Source of the DNA: Thermotogota bacterium
GTDB taxonomy: Bacteria > Thermotogota > Thermotogae > Petrotogales > Petrotogaceae
Length of the DNA stretch: 64,000 bases
Assembly: GCA_029780115.1 (NCBI GenBank)
Contig: JAKOZG010000013.1
Coordinates: forward strand, 1 to 64,000
Reading direction: 5' to 3'
Position numbers and translations under genes: made by a program. The first letter of the stretch is position 1, and each line of letters begins with the position of its first letter. This document shows positions 27,484 to 37,068 of the stretch, piece by piece. Under the pieces are notes generated by a model that was not told the DNA's origin, did no database searches, and saw only the letters and a program-made list of their open reading frames with translations.

Positions 27484-30096
27484 TTAACCTTTTACAGAAC
27501 CTTGAGTCAAACCACCTATAATCCACTTTTGCATGGATAAAAACAATATAACCATAGGAACCGCTCCAAGCAGCGAAGCTGCTGTGAACAATCCCCACTC
27601 TGTTTCATAAGGTCCTGTCGAAAAAGTTTGTAAACCTACTGCATATGTATAATTTGTTTCACTTTGCAATATTATTCTTGCTATTACAAACTCATTGAAT
27701 GTATTCATAAATGTTAATATCAGTACTACTGCTATTATAGGTAATGATAAAGGAAGAACTATTCTCCAAAATGTCTGAAATCTGGTGGCACCATCTATCA
27801 TTGCAGACTCTTCCAAAGAATCCGGAATAGTGTCATAGTAACCTTTAAATAACCACATATTGTAGGCGACTCCTCCCATATATGCGAAAATTAAGCCCGC
27901 CATTGTATCTAAACCTAAAACTCCAAAACTATCTCCCATGAACTTTAAAATACCGTATATTGCTATCATGAACATTACTCCCGGGAACATTTGAATTATT
28001 AGCAAGAAATAAAGTCCTTGCTCTCTACCTACAAATCTCATTCTTGAAAATGGATATGCTGCTATTGAAGTCATAAAAACTGTCAATACAGCTACTAGTC
28101 CTGCTACTAATATTGAGTTAAGTAACCATTTCATAAAAGGTTTTCGGATTTTAACAGACCAATCTTGTTGTAATAAATATAAATCCTTATCAATGTTCCT
28201 TAGCATTTTCTTCAATTCACCATATGAAGTCCTATCGGCTAAATCACTCACTATTCTACCTGCTCGTGAAATATCTGCAGAGGCTACTCCGTACTGGGTA
28301 TTATAAAATGTTTGCATTTCAGCTAGCGGAGTAATTGTCGTTACATTTCCTCCATAGTTAATTGATAAATAATGCTCAAGATCGTTTTTGTATATGTCAA
28401 TGTTCTTTTGTATATTGTTTTGAAGTGCTATTAGCTTTTCTCTACCGGCATCAAATTTACTTTTTGATTCAACTAAATTGTTGTACCAGTTCATAACTAT
28501 ATATCGATTCCTTTCTGGAATATAGTAGGGATAATACTTCGATTGCATAAATGTTGCGTAATTAGTGGCTTGGAAATTATCTGTGATTTCTTGAGATGAA
28601 GCCTCTAGTAGAACTAACAATTTAGGAATAGATTCTATTTTTGAAATATTGTAAGTTAATTCTTCATATTCTTTCTTGAGTTCTGATAAGTGGGCTTCTA
28701 ATATGTTTTTCTCCTCTCTTAGACTAGTTAACTTCAGACCCAAACTAGCTAATTCTTTTGTATTGTTACTATATTCCTGAGATAGCGGGACTAACTCATC
28801 TATAGATACAGACATTTTCATAGTAGAGGTTTTAATAGCCTTATACACAGGAGAGACAGCTGTCGTATCTTTTATTTCGTATATTTTGGTAAAATTATCA
28901 TTTAGAAATGTGTAAACGTCACTGTAAAAATCTAAAGTATCTACAAAACCACTTTGAATGAATTCATCTATAGATTTTAAGTTATTATACACTTCAGGTA
29001 TGATTATTGACAATTTTTGTACTGTCTCATATAAGAACTTGTCTTCTCCAAGTAAAGGTTCTTTACCTTGGATATCTCGTAAATCTTGCTTTTTAAAAAT
29101 AGAATAGGCTGATTCGACCCTTTCCTTTTCCATAATAAAAATGTCTGAAATTGCAACCAACCTTGTATAAATTTTTTGGTTAATTTGTTTTAAGTTATTT
29201 TGTTGGGACAAAATTTGAGAAATTTGTGTATCTATTGTGTTTATTCTATTTTCAGTATCTGAGATTTTTTGAAGAGCTTCTCCATATAAACTAGTTACTT
29301 GAATACTAATATCTTTCCTTAGTCTATCCATCTCATTTTCTATATCCTTCCATAAATCCCCTAAAGCTAATATTTCTTCACCTATAATTTCTGCTTCTGG
29401 TTCTTCGCTTATCCATCTCCTGTAAGTTTTTACTTTCCAAACAGAGGTGTTTAGAGGAATTTGTAAAAGTACATTAACTGTATCAATATAATAGTCTCCT
29501 GTTTTTTCTAAATTACTTATTTTAAGACTATAAATTATTTTCTCTCTTTGAGCAAAATATTGTTTTATCAATTGTTGTAAATTGGAAAACTGTACCTCAA
29601 TTCCTAATTCTTTAGCAATATTAATTATATTTTTAAGTTCTTGGTCAAATTTATTATGGTCATCTTCTCTTATAGCATTCATTTCTCGATAAAATTGGTC
29701 TTTATACTGAGTTTCATAAAGAGAGAAAATCTCCATGTATGTTTTTTCTATATCATCTAAGTTTTTATTTGTAGCCATAAAATAAGCTTCTAAATCTCCT
29801 AAAAGTTTAGTTGATTTTTCCGATGCTGTTTCAATAGTAAGGTCGCTATATTCTCCAAGATAGGAACTTATTGCAGTCAATTTATTTACTACTTCGGGAA
29901 TATTTGGCTTCTGAATTATCAAATCTTTGTAATTATTTAATGTTACTCGACTTGAAAACAACTTTGGGGAAAAAGCTGCATTATCCCTCCTGATGGATGT
30001 TGTTATCAACCATACTAAAGGAAATAATATTAAAATAACACAGATAATTAATATTATATGTCTCAGCCAATAATTCTTTTTCTCGATCATAGCCAT
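27484..30096 (-). CDS. malG: Maltose/maltodextrin-type ABC permease MalG with giant periplasmic insert
   Basis: This 870-residue protein has the usual first MalG helix (about 13-32), then roughly 610 residues of predicted helix and coiled coil rich in Glu, Lys and Asn, then five membrane helices of the permease core starting near residue 650. The EAA loop is clear (LEESAMIDGATRFQTFWRIVLP), as is the C-terminal GGLTQGSVKG. The insert must lie outside the cytoplasm. A similarly enlarged MalG is known from Thermotoga, so this is a lineage trait and not a local accident. It forms the channel with MalF; no malK ATPase is nearby. ATG overlaps the malF stop as TAATG. Confidence 0.92.
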   Translation of the reverse strand: MAMIEKKNYWLRHIILIICVILILFPLVWLITTSIRRDNAAFSPKLFSSRVTLNNYKDLIIQKPNIPEVVNKLTAISSYLGEYSDLTIETASEKSTKLLGDLEAYFMATNKNLDDIEKTYMEIFSLYETQYKDQFYREMNAIREDDHNKFDQELKNIINIAKELGIEVQFSNLQQLIKQYFAQREKIIYSLKISNLEKTGDYYIDTVNVLLQIPLNTSVWKVKTYRRWISEEPEAEIIGEEILALGDLWKDIENEMDRLRKDISIQVTSLYGEALQKISDTENRINTIDTQISQILSQQNNLKQINQKIYTRLVAISDIFIMEKERVESAYSIFKKQDLRDIQGKEPLLGEDKFLYETVQKLSIIIPEVYNNLKSIDEFIQSGFVDTLDFYSDVYTFLNDNFTKIYEIKDTTAVSPVYKAIKTSTMKMSVSIDELVPLSQEYSNNTKELASLGLKLTSLREEKNILEAHLSELKKEYEELTYNISKIESIPKLLVLLEASSQEITDNFQATNYATFMQSKYYPYYIPERNRYIVMNWYNNLVESKSKFDAGREKLIALQNNIQKNIDIYKNDLEHYLSINYGGNVTTITPLAEMQTFYNTQYGVASADISRAGRIVSDLADRTSYGELKKMLRNIDKDLYLLQQDWSVKIRKPFMKWLLNSILVAGLVAVLTVFMTSIAAYPFSRMRFVGREQGLYFLLIIQMFPGVMFMIAIYGILKFMGDSFGVLGLDTMAGLIFAYMGGVAYNMWLFKGYYDTIPDSLEESAMIDGATRFQTFWRIVLPLSLPIIAVVLILTFMNTFNEFVIARIILQSETNYTYAVGLQTFSTGPYETEWGLFTAASLLGAVPMVILFLSMQKWIIGGLTQGSVKG

Positions 30097-31850
30097 TATC
30101 TGCTCACCTCTTCAAATGAACCAGAAAACTTGAAGTTAAAATAACTAAATATCGCTATAATACCAAATATTAGAATTGAAATCGCTGAAGCAAATCCAAA
30201 ATCTTGTCCATGTGATCCTTCAAAGGCGAGTTTATACACATAAGAAATCAAAATATCGGTAGATCCTGCTGGAGTATTTGTCCCGGCCATTGCTGGCCCT
30301 CCTCCTGTTAGTAGATATATGTTTGTAAAATTGTTAAAGTTGAATGCAAAACTCATCACTAATAAAGGAGCAACGGCAACCATTAATAAAGGAAAAGTAA
30401 TTTTTGTAAATTGTTTCCACCTTGAAGCACCATCTATAACAGATGCTTCATACAAATCTTCTGGGATACTTTGCAACGACCCCAACGTAATAGTCATCAT
30501 ATATGGAAATCCCAGCCAAGTATTAACTATTAAAACTGCAACTTTAGCCCAAAACGGATCATTTAACCATTTAACCGGTTTGACACCAATATTCCCAAGA
30601 ATGAATCTATTAATTATCCCATACGTTTCGTTGAAAAACCCATTCCTCCATACCAAAACTGATATGAAAGCTGGAATTGCCCAAGGAATTATCAACAATG
30701 TTCTATAAACTATTCTGCCTTTTAATCGATTATCATTTAATATCAACGCAAATGCTAAACCTATTATAAAAGTAAAAAGCACACTCAAAGCTGCATACAA
30801 GAATGTCCAGCCAAATATTTTTAAAAATGGTCCAGAAACTCTAGGATCCTTAATTATCTTCGAAAAATTATCTAATCCCACGTAACTCTTATACCCAATA
30901 AGTCGGTATAAATTTCCGCTCTCATTGTAATCCCAAAAAGCTGCGTCTTTCTCTACTAATTCTTTGTTTGTTAATGTGTTCACCACAACAGTTTTATATA
31001 TTTCTCTTTCACCGTCTATTATTACTTTTACCAAAGTGTCATATACTCTGTATGCTTCTGAAAACTTTCTAAATACATGCGAACTTGAAAGCCTAAAATT
31101 CGTAGTTCCATGCATCAAAACCAAAGATTTCAAATAATTCTGTCTTAGAACAGAATTGTAGTATGATGAATTAGAAGAAGTAGTTGAATCTATCGGTGAA
31201 TAAAAATAAGTGTACCTGACACTTCCATTCTTTTCGATAGCTATTATAGAATCTCCGCCTGCCTGTGAAACACTTCCTGAAGGCCTTATTATTTCATACG
31301 TAGCCCCTTCTTTAACTACTCTGTCATTTTGCACTTTAACCATATCGCTTTCGGCATAGATTAAATTACCTTTTGAATCTAATTGCCTCATTAAAGGTTT
31401 CTCAGCTAAATACATATCTTCTTGGTCATACAATAATAAAACAAAATCTTCTGTAGGTTTATATTGTTCATCATATCTAACAAAAACTTTGAAATCCAAC
31501 GTTTTTGGATTCTCGGGTTCATAATAGTAACTCGAATCTGTAAGTAAAGTATCTATCGCATTTGTTCTTGTAAACAAATGCCCCGTTCCATAATTAGTGA
31601 ACGCCGTATCAATTGTGTAATAAATTGGATAAATAGTTAAAATAAATAAAAAGAATAAAGCAGGTAAGGTATACCTATAAGGATAAGCCTTTGGAGAAAA
31701 GATAGCCCAATCTGTAATAACAAGAAAAACAGATATAACTACTCCTAATCCATAATTAGCAAGCGTAAACAAGAGGATTATTGCCCAAAGCAAAAAAGCA
31801 TTCAAAACACCAATAAAAAGCCATATTAATATTTTTTTGAAGACTTTCAT
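30096..31850 (-). CDS. malF: Maltose/maltodextrin-type ABC permease MalF
   Basis: This 584-residue permease has several N-terminal helices, a large extracytoplasmic loop of about 230 residues (about 90-325) and a C-terminal core with the EAA loop LYEASVIDGASRWKQFTKITFP and the typical LLTGGGPA. It pairs with MalG to import sugars delivered by MalE. GGAGGG precedes the ATG. malE lies upstream with a terminator in between, so permease levels are probably below binding-protein levels. Confidence 0.94.
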   Translation of the reverse strand: MKVFKKILIWLFIGVLNAFLLWAIILLFTLANYGLGVVISVFLVITDWAIFSPKAYPYRYTLPALFFLFILTIYPIYYTIDTAFTNYGTGHLFTRTNAIDTLLTDSSYYYEPENPKTLDFKVFVRYDEQYKPTEDFVLLLYDQEDMYLAEKPLMRQLDSKGNLIYAESDMVKVQNDRVVKEGATYEIIRPSGSVSQAGGDSIIAIEKNGSVRYTYFYSPIDSTTSSNSSYYNSVLRQNYLKSLVLMHGTTNFRLSSSHVFRKFSEAYRVYDTLVKVIIDGEREIYKTVVVNTLTNKELVEKDAAFWDYNESGNLYRLIGYKSYVGLDNFSKIIKDPRVSGPFLKIFGWTFLYAALSVLFTFIIGLAFALILNDNRLKGRIVYRTLLIIPWAIPAFISVLVWRNGFFNETYGIINRFILGNIGVKPVKWLNDPFWAKVAVLIVNTWLGFPYMMTITLGSLQSIPEDLYEASVIDGASRWKQFTKITFPLLMVAVAPLLVMSFAFNFNNFTNIYLLTGGGPAMAGTNTPAGSTDILISYVYKLAFEGSHGQDFGFASAISILIFGIIAIFSYFNFKFSGSFEEVSR

Positions 31851-31964
31851 TCCTCATACCCTCCTAAAAAGGCTTCATTTTCATTAAATAAAATAATTAA
31901 AAATATACTACCAGTTTGTGTGTCAAGCTATTATACTAAAAAACAGAAAAAAATAGACATTTTT

Positions 31965-31994
31965 TATAAAAAAAGAAGGAGGGGAGTTCCCTCC
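31965..31994 (-). terminator. Internal terminator between malE and malF
   Basis: Read on the minus strand, GGAGGG and CCCTCC (plus 31978-31983 and 31989-31994) pair around a five-base loop and are followed by TTCTTTTTTT. Partial termination here would make malE mRNA more abundant than malFG. Confidence 0.75.
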
Positions 31995-32076
31995 CTCTCT
32001 CTTGTTAAAAATCAAATTCTTGAATTAACACTTTGTTTTTTTCGCTAGTTACATATAAAAAATTAAGCATAACTTT

Positions 32077-33282
32077 TTATTTTAAACCTGCTTTTATCTT
32101 AGATACGGCATCGTTGAGAGCTGCTTCAGGTGTTTGCGTGCCGTTTATAATATTGTTTAATGCATCTGCCATTGGCTGCCATACAACCTGCATTTCAGGA
32201 ATGTTTGGCATTGGTTCTCCACCGGCTGCGCTTTCAGCAAACGCTGCAACGATTTCAGCAGGTACCGGTCCGCCTTGTTCGTCTATTATTTGTGTTACAT
32301 CTTTTCTTGCAGGCAATCTTGGATCTGCTATATAGAATTCGTATACGCCTTCAGCCGTAGCTAGATAATTAATGACAAACTCCATTGCAAAAGCCTTGTT
32401 AGCTGATCTAGAATTGATCATTAAACCTTGAACTCCTACAAAAGGCTTCATGGTTTTACCGGGCTCTAGTTCCATTTTTGTTAACGGGAGAACGCCAAAA
32501 TCAATTCCGGCTTCAAGATAATTTTTTACTGCCCAAGGTCCGTAGATTATCATAGCTGCTAAACCATCCATAAACATTGAATCCATGATATTATAGTTTA
32601 TACCTTGAGGCATTATACCTTCGTCAAAGAAACTCTTTAAAAGATGTCCAGCTTTAATAGCACCTTCATTGTTTAAACCTATGTCCTTGACATCGTATCC
32701 TGTTCTTGGATCGTATCCAAAAACATATCCACCATATCCAGTAAAGAAACCATAAACGTGATAAAAATCATTAGCAGTTACAGCAAATCCCAATGTTTCA
32801 CTGGTAGTAAATTCTTTAGCTAGTTTTTTCAAATCGGAAATATTTGTAGGTACTTCATCATCGCTTACATAATCTCTATTATAGAACAAAGCTACAGCTT
32901 CTGTTGCATAAGGTACACCGTATAATTTCCCTTCATAAGTAAATCCTTGAATTGCTGATTCAGCAAATTTATCTAGTTCAATCGCTGAGAATGGAATCGG
33001 TTCTAATAATCCATTTATAACAAGCTCTCCTACCCAGTCATGTGCTCCAATGATTATATCTGGTCCTTCACCAGCTTGTGCAGCGGTTAGAAATTTAGAT
33101 TTTATGTCGCCAAATGTGACCATTTGCACTTCAACATTAACTCCAGTATCTCGTGTAAACTCTTGGCCTATCCTTCTAATAAAGTCAACTTGCATCTCAG
33201 AACTCCACACAGTTAAAGTTGCTGAAAATGCAAAAGACATTACAAGAACCAATATCAACGATAGAGTTAATACTTTCTTCAT
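32077..33282 (-). CDS. malE: Maltose/maltodextrin-type substrate-binding protein MalE
   Basis: This 401-residue solute-binding protein has a signal peptide (MKKVLTLSLILVLVMSFAFS) with no lipobox cysteine, then the family 1 pattern TLTVWSSEMQVDFIRRIGQEF and GEGPDIIIGAHDWVGELV, and WAVKNYLEAGIDFGVLPLTK further on. It is related to maltodextrin and maltose binders; the exact sugar cannot be read off. It leads the malE-malF-malG operon and has a LacI-type operator over its start site. Confidence 0.92.
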   Translation of the reverse strand: MKKVLTLSLILVLVMSFAFSATLTVWSSEMQVDFIRRIGQEFTRDTGVNVEVQMVTFGDIKSKFLTAAQAGEGPDIIIGAHDWVGELVINGLLEPIPFSAIELDKFAESAIQGFTYEGKLYGVPYATEAVALFYNRDYVSDDEVPTNISDLKKLAKEFTTSETLGFAVTANDFYHVYGFFTGYGGYVFGYDPRTGYDVKDIGLNNEGAIKAGHLLKSFFDEGIMPQGINYNIMDSMFMDGLAAMIIYGPWAVKNYLEAGIDFGVLPLTKMELEPGKTMKPFVGVQGLMINSRSANKAFAMEFVINYLATAEGVYEFYIADPRLPARKDVTQIIDEQGGPVPAEIVAAFAESAAGGEPMPNIPEMQVVWQPMADALNNIINGTQTPEAALNDAVSKIKAGLK

Positions 33283-33313
33283 TTTAATACCTCCTTTAAA
33301 GTTGTTTTTCTAA

Positions 33314-33341
33314 ATGGAAACGTTTTACTAAATATATTATA
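33314..33341 (-). promoter_or_regulatory. malE promoter -10 element with LacI-family operator
   Basis: On the minus strand TATAAT (plus 33336-33341) is followed by a pseudo-palindrome centred on CG at 33321-33322 (plus strand TGGAAACGTTTTAC). The AAACGTTT core is typical of LacI/GalR-family operators and would cover the transcription start, so repression is expected. No clear -35 was found. Confidence 0.6.
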
Positions 33342-33466
33342 ACAAAAATTTTAATCTTTTCATATTGTTATAAATCTGGATTAGAGTCGATTATTTTGAA
33401 TTATAGCAAAATATTTAGGTTTAGAAGTAAAAATCTCAAAATTTATACAATTTACTCTTTACATCT

Positions 33467-34855
33467 TTATATTGGATAGATCACTACATCTTCATTTTTG
33501 AACGAATTCACTATATTAAAATCAACTTTCAATTTCTCCTCATACTTCTTGATTAAAAATTGTCTACCTACTTCTTTAAATAATACATAAGTCAATAAGT
33601 CCTCATCACTTTGAGCTAATAACCCTATCTCTTTTCTCGCCTTATCTAATTCGGGGGGGATTTCATCTGCTGGCCTATAATCTATAGGTTTAATATTACC
33701 TAAGGCTTTCTCGTACAACTCTTGATTAACAGGTGCTGGTGGTTTTCCATAAAAACCTCTTAAATAATTTTTTACCTCATTTGTTATCATCGAATATCTT
33801 TTACCTGTCAAAACATTTAAAGTTGCTTGAACTCCTACTATTTGGCTAGTAGGCGTAACAAGAGGAGGATAGCCAAGATCCTTTCTAACGATTGGAACTT
33901 CTTTTAAAACTTCTTGAAGTTTATTTTCAGCTTTTTGAGCCTTTAACTGCGACATAAGATTTGATAACATCCCACCTGGAATTTGTGCATCCAATATTTT
34001 AGCATCTATAGAACACATTTGAACATCAAACTCTTTATACTTTTCCCTTACTAACCATAAATAATCTACCAGAGCCATGATTTGTTTCCAATTTAAATCT
34101 AAATTAAATGCATGTTGAAATGGTTCAACTGCTGGTTCTGAAGTACCGTTTGCAAAAGGACTGAGCGCTAAATCTATTATATCCGCTCCTGCTTCTATTC
34201 CAGCGTAATAAGACATAGAGGCTAGACCTGTCGTAGCATGTGAATGAATATTAAGAGGTATATCAAATTTCTTTTTAATTTCTTTCACTAAGTCATACGA
34301 GTCTTTTGGAGTCAGAAGTCCAGCCATATCTTTAATTGCAATGGAATCAACTCCTCTATCAACTAATTCTTTAGCATAATTTAAATAAAAATCCAACGTA
34401 TGGACAGGACTTACAGTATAACAAATTGCTCCCTGAACATGTATTTTTCTTTTTTTTGCCACTTCTATAGATTTCTCTAAATTTCTAACATCATTCAACG
34501 CATCAAAAACCCTTATTATATCCATTTCGTAATCTGCAACTTTATTTACAAATAAATCCACTACATCATCGGCATAATTTTTATAACCAACTAAATTCTG
34601 ACCTCTTAAAAGCATTTGTATATGAGTATCTTGTAGCTTTTCCCTGAATATATTTAACCTTTCCCAAGGATCTTCATCTAAATATCTTATGCATGAATCA
34701 TAAGTTGCTCCACCCCATACTTCCATTGCATAAAAGCCTACTTTATCAAAATCTTCCAAATGATTTTTAAAATCTTCGAGTTTTAATCGTGTTGCTATTA
34801 ATGATTGTTGACCATCTCTTAATGTTGTATCGACTATAAAAGGTTTGTTTTGCAA
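33467..34855 (-). CDS. oadA: Oxaloacetate decarboxylase alpha / pyruvate carboxylase subunit B-type carboxyltransferase
   Basis: This 462-residue protein is a biotin-dependent carboxyltransferase. The start DTTLRDGQQSLIATR, the active-site lysine segment IAIKDMAGLLTP (about 184), and the metal-binding HSHATTGLA are conserved, with a C-terminal PYC_OADA-type region (YPPLVTPTSQIVG). There is no C-terminal biotinyl domain, so the carrier must be a separate protein not found here. It interconverts oxaloacetate or methylmalonyl-type substrates and carboxybiotin. It follows queT by 47 bases. Confidence 0.9.
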   Translation of the reverse strand: MQNKPFIVDTTLRDGQQSLIATRLKLEDFKNHLEDFDKVGFYAMEVWGGATYDSCIRYLDEDPWERLNIFREKLQDTHIQMLLRGQNLVGYKNYADDVVDLFVNKVADYEMDIIRVFDALNDVRNLEKSIEVAKKRKIHVQGAICYTVSPVHTLDFYLNYAKELVDRGVDSIAIKDMAGLLTPKDSYDLVKEIKKKFDIPLNIHSHATTGLASMSYYAGIEAGADIIDLALSPFANGTSEPAVEPFQHAFNLDLNWKQIMALVDYLWLVREKYKEFDVQMCSIDAKILDAQIPGGMLSNLMSQLKAQKAENKLQEVLKEVPIVRKDLGYPPLVTPTSQIVGVQATLNVLTGKRYSMITNEVKNYLRGFYGKPPAPVNQELYEKALGNIKPIDYRPADEIPPELDKARKEIGLLAQSDEDLLTYVLFKEVGRQFLIKKYEEKLKVDFNIVNSFKNEDVVIYPI

Positions 34856-34902
34856 ACATTTTCACCTCTATTTGTTATTTAAATATGTGCTCTAAAATTA
34901 AA

Positions 34903-35373
34903 TTATAATTTTTTATTTTTCCCATCTTTATAAATGTTTTTTTCAAATAATTTTAATATAGGTAAACCAATTGCAAAAGTAGCTATAGCTTCTCCAATTG
35001 CTATCCATATTACAGATAAAAAGTAAGGAAAATTGTATAATGGTGCAACATATAATGATACTCCAAAGGCATTAATTAAAATAGGTGGTAGTGGTGTCAA
35101 ATATTTATTTGGCATCTTCCACGTTAATATAGCTGCAATCAATGTAAAAAAACTTCCTAGCCAAATATCCCACGCTCCTAAACCACCGATTATGTTTGCA
35201 AGGAGCACACCCACATACAAGCCTGGAATAAAAGCTGGATCTAAATAAGGTAATAAAGTAAAAGCTTCAGAAATCCTAACTTGTATAGGCCCGAAACTAA
35301 TAGGTTGAAAAATCAGACATAAAACAACATAAAGTGCAGATACTAACGCTGCTCTCACTATTCTTTTAGAAAT
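34903..35373 (-). CDS. queT: QueT-type ECF transporter S component (queuosine precursor)
   Basis: This membrane protein of about 156 residues belongs to the QueT family, the substrate-capture subunit of an energy-coupling-factor importer for preQ-type bases. The family mark FGPIQVRISEAFTLLP (about 30-45) is present, with about five further membrane segments. The reading frame opens at TTG 35388, but that TTG is fused to the GGAGG sequence. Eight bases after GGAGG lies an in-frame ATT at 35373, giving ISKRIVRAALV, which matches the usual family N-terminus. I therefore place the start at this ATT. The ECF energising module is not nearby. No preQ1 riboswitch was recognised upstream. Confidence 0.8.
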   Translation of the reverse strand: MSKRIVRAALVSALYVVLCLIFQPISFGPIQVRISEAFTLLPYLDPAFIPGLYVGVLLANIIGGLGAWDIWLGSFFTLIAAILTWKMPNKYLTPLPPILINAFGVSLYVAPLYNFPYFLSVIWIAIGEAIATFAIGLPILKLFEKNIYKDGKNKKL

Positions 35374-35449
35374 ATATGTCGCCTCCAACTCTCAAAGTTA
35401 ATGAGTATTAGAAAAATAGGTTGTTAGAATTTAATATATTAAAGTTCTC

Positions 35450-36730
35450 TCACTTTAGAAGAGTGTTTATTTCCACAATGATCTTATTAGAACCTTCTAA
35501 CTTATCTTTTTCCAAATTTTCATTTTCAGTAAGTTCAGTAAAAATACTCTTAAGAACATTTAAATTTGCTTTTATATTTTCCAAGTCTCCGGTGTTTTTA
35601 TAATAATCCAATATTAACGAATAAACTAAGGCAAAATAATCATATGAAATATTAGGATCTTGAGGATTTATCTGATAAAGCTTAGAACTTATCTCTATAG
35701 ATTCAGGATTCATTTCCTTAAGATCCATCAGAGCTTTTTCATAAGCTATGTATATTTCATTAATTTCACTTTCAATTTCAGAAAATTTTGATCCAATCGT
35801 ATTTTCATCATAATCACCATATTTTTCTAGTAAATACATATAACTTTGTAAAAGATTTACCTTTTGAGTTGCTTCAAATCTCAAATCATCTGATTCTTCT
35901 GTTTCTGAAATTTGAGTGTAATAAGCTAATTGACTATCTAATTCCTTTCTAGAATATTGTAACAATTGGGGATAATCGGTCACCATTTGTATGTAATCAC
36001 GCAGATCTTCCATCTCTGCTTCTTTCAAAGGAAGAATATTTTCCACTAGATATACATAAGAAATGTACCATTCTTCAGGTATATCTTGCTCTTGTATTAT
36101 TACATTTCTATATTTTTCTTCTATCTTTTCTAATTCTTCTAACGAAAGAGCTTTAAAAATTTCATATGCAGGAATTAAAGGTTCATATGAAACAACAAAA
36201 TCATAATTAGATATATATTCTACATACCAGTCAGAAAAAACTTCTGACATGTCTTCTCCGTACAAATCTGTAAAGTATTCATTAATTTTTGATATTACTT
36301 CATCTCTATATACAAGACTCTTTATAAACCCTCTAAAATAACTTTCATTCTCAAAAAAAATCAGCAACATTTGCTTTAAACTTTCATCTGTCATATATTG
36401 ATTGAATAGTTCTTCTGAATCATTGGCTATTCTATCGTAGTCCAACGTAACTCCATTGTCGTTTAAAAACTTTTCTAGAGCCTTGTAATCCATTAGAGCA
36501 GATACGATAGTTATGACATCTAAAGGTTTATAAAAGTATGATTCATACTGCGGATTAAATTCAAGAACACTAAGTAAAGCGTTGTAATATTCACCCATTA
36601 CATCATTATATTCTACAAAGTATGATTCATAAATCTGATGTTCTGAAGAAGTCAGGTAAGCTACACTTTCTGAAAAAATCATAGAAGCTAATAAAATACA
36701 TATTACCATTACAATACTATTCTTTTTCAT
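35450..36730 (-). CDS. Secreted helical protein of unknown function
   Basis: This 426-residue protein begins with a signal peptide (MKKNSIVMVICILLASMIFS) and continues as an acidic, helix-rich chain full of Tyr, Glu and Ser with spaced EELEKIEEKYR-type helices and a TPR-like tail (about 360-425, YYKNTGDLENIKANL). No known domain was recognised. It lies upstream of queT and oadA on the same strand (about 60 bases to the queT frame) and may share their transcript. Confidence 0.7.
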   Translation of the reverse strand: MKKNSIVMVICILLASMIFSESVAYLTSSEHQIYESYFVEYNDVMGEYYNALLSVLEFNPQYESYFYKPLDVITIVSALMDYKALEKFLNDNGVTLDYDRIANDSEELFNQYMTDESLKQMLLIFFENESYFRGFIKSLVYRDEVISKINEYFTDLYGEDMSEVFSDWYVEYISNYDFVVSYEPLIPAYEIFKALSLEELEKIEEKYRNVIIQEQDIPEEWYISYVYLVENILPLKEAEMEDLRDYIQMVTDYPQLLQYSRKELDSQLAYYTQISETEESDDLRFEATQKVNLLQSYMYLLEKYGDYDENTIGSKFSEIESEINEIYIAYEKALMDLKEMNPESIEISSKLYQINPQDPNISYDYFALVYSLILDYYKNTGDLENIKANLNVLKSIFTELTENENLEKDKLEGSNKIIVEINTLLK

Positions 36731-37068
36731 TTTAGACCTCCTAAAATGTTTTTTTATAATACTTACAATTGTTAAAAAACCTCTATTTCATTAATGTTCT
36801 GAATAAAGATTTTCAAAAAAATATTTTTTCATTCAAAGACGCTCATACAGAGCTCCTCTACAATTTTTGGCGCTTTTTACAACAAAACGGAGGACTAACG
36901 CCCTTGAATCCAGTTAAGTCAACCCTTTTCCCTAAAATTATATTATTAGGTGAAAAACTACAAAAATTTGACTCATAATTAGTTTCTATGTTATAATAAT
37001 TGAAAGAAATATTAACATTTCTGTTTAAAAAGTTGAGATACATTACCATTTAGAAGTAGGTGATAAAT
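36731..37068. other. Intergenic region with a possible short dispersed repeat
   Basis: No gene fits here; a minus-strand open frame at 36858-37049 has no ribosome site. The segment CCCTTGAATCCAGTTAAGT (about 36901-36919), preceded by ACGGAGG, resembles a segment at about 54620-54640. A promoter for the next gene is at 36968-36997. Confidence 0.5.
36968..36997 (+). promoter_or_regulatory. Promoter of the small gene at 37069
   Basis: TTGACT (36968-36973) and TATAAT (36992-36997) are separated by 18 bases, about 70 bases before the start codon. Confidence 0.65.

Noticed and set aside
30319-30708. 129-residue open frame antisense to malF
   Set aside because: Inside the permease core of malF with no start signals of its own.
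35374-35449. preQ1 riboswitch before queT
   Set aside because: The 60 to 75 bases upstream do not show the preQ1-I stem, loop and A-rich tail.
36858-37049. 63-residue minus-strand open frame in the gap after the secreted protein
   Set aside because: No ribosome site, Asn/Lys-rich junk-like composition and it overlaps the promoter of the 37069 gene.
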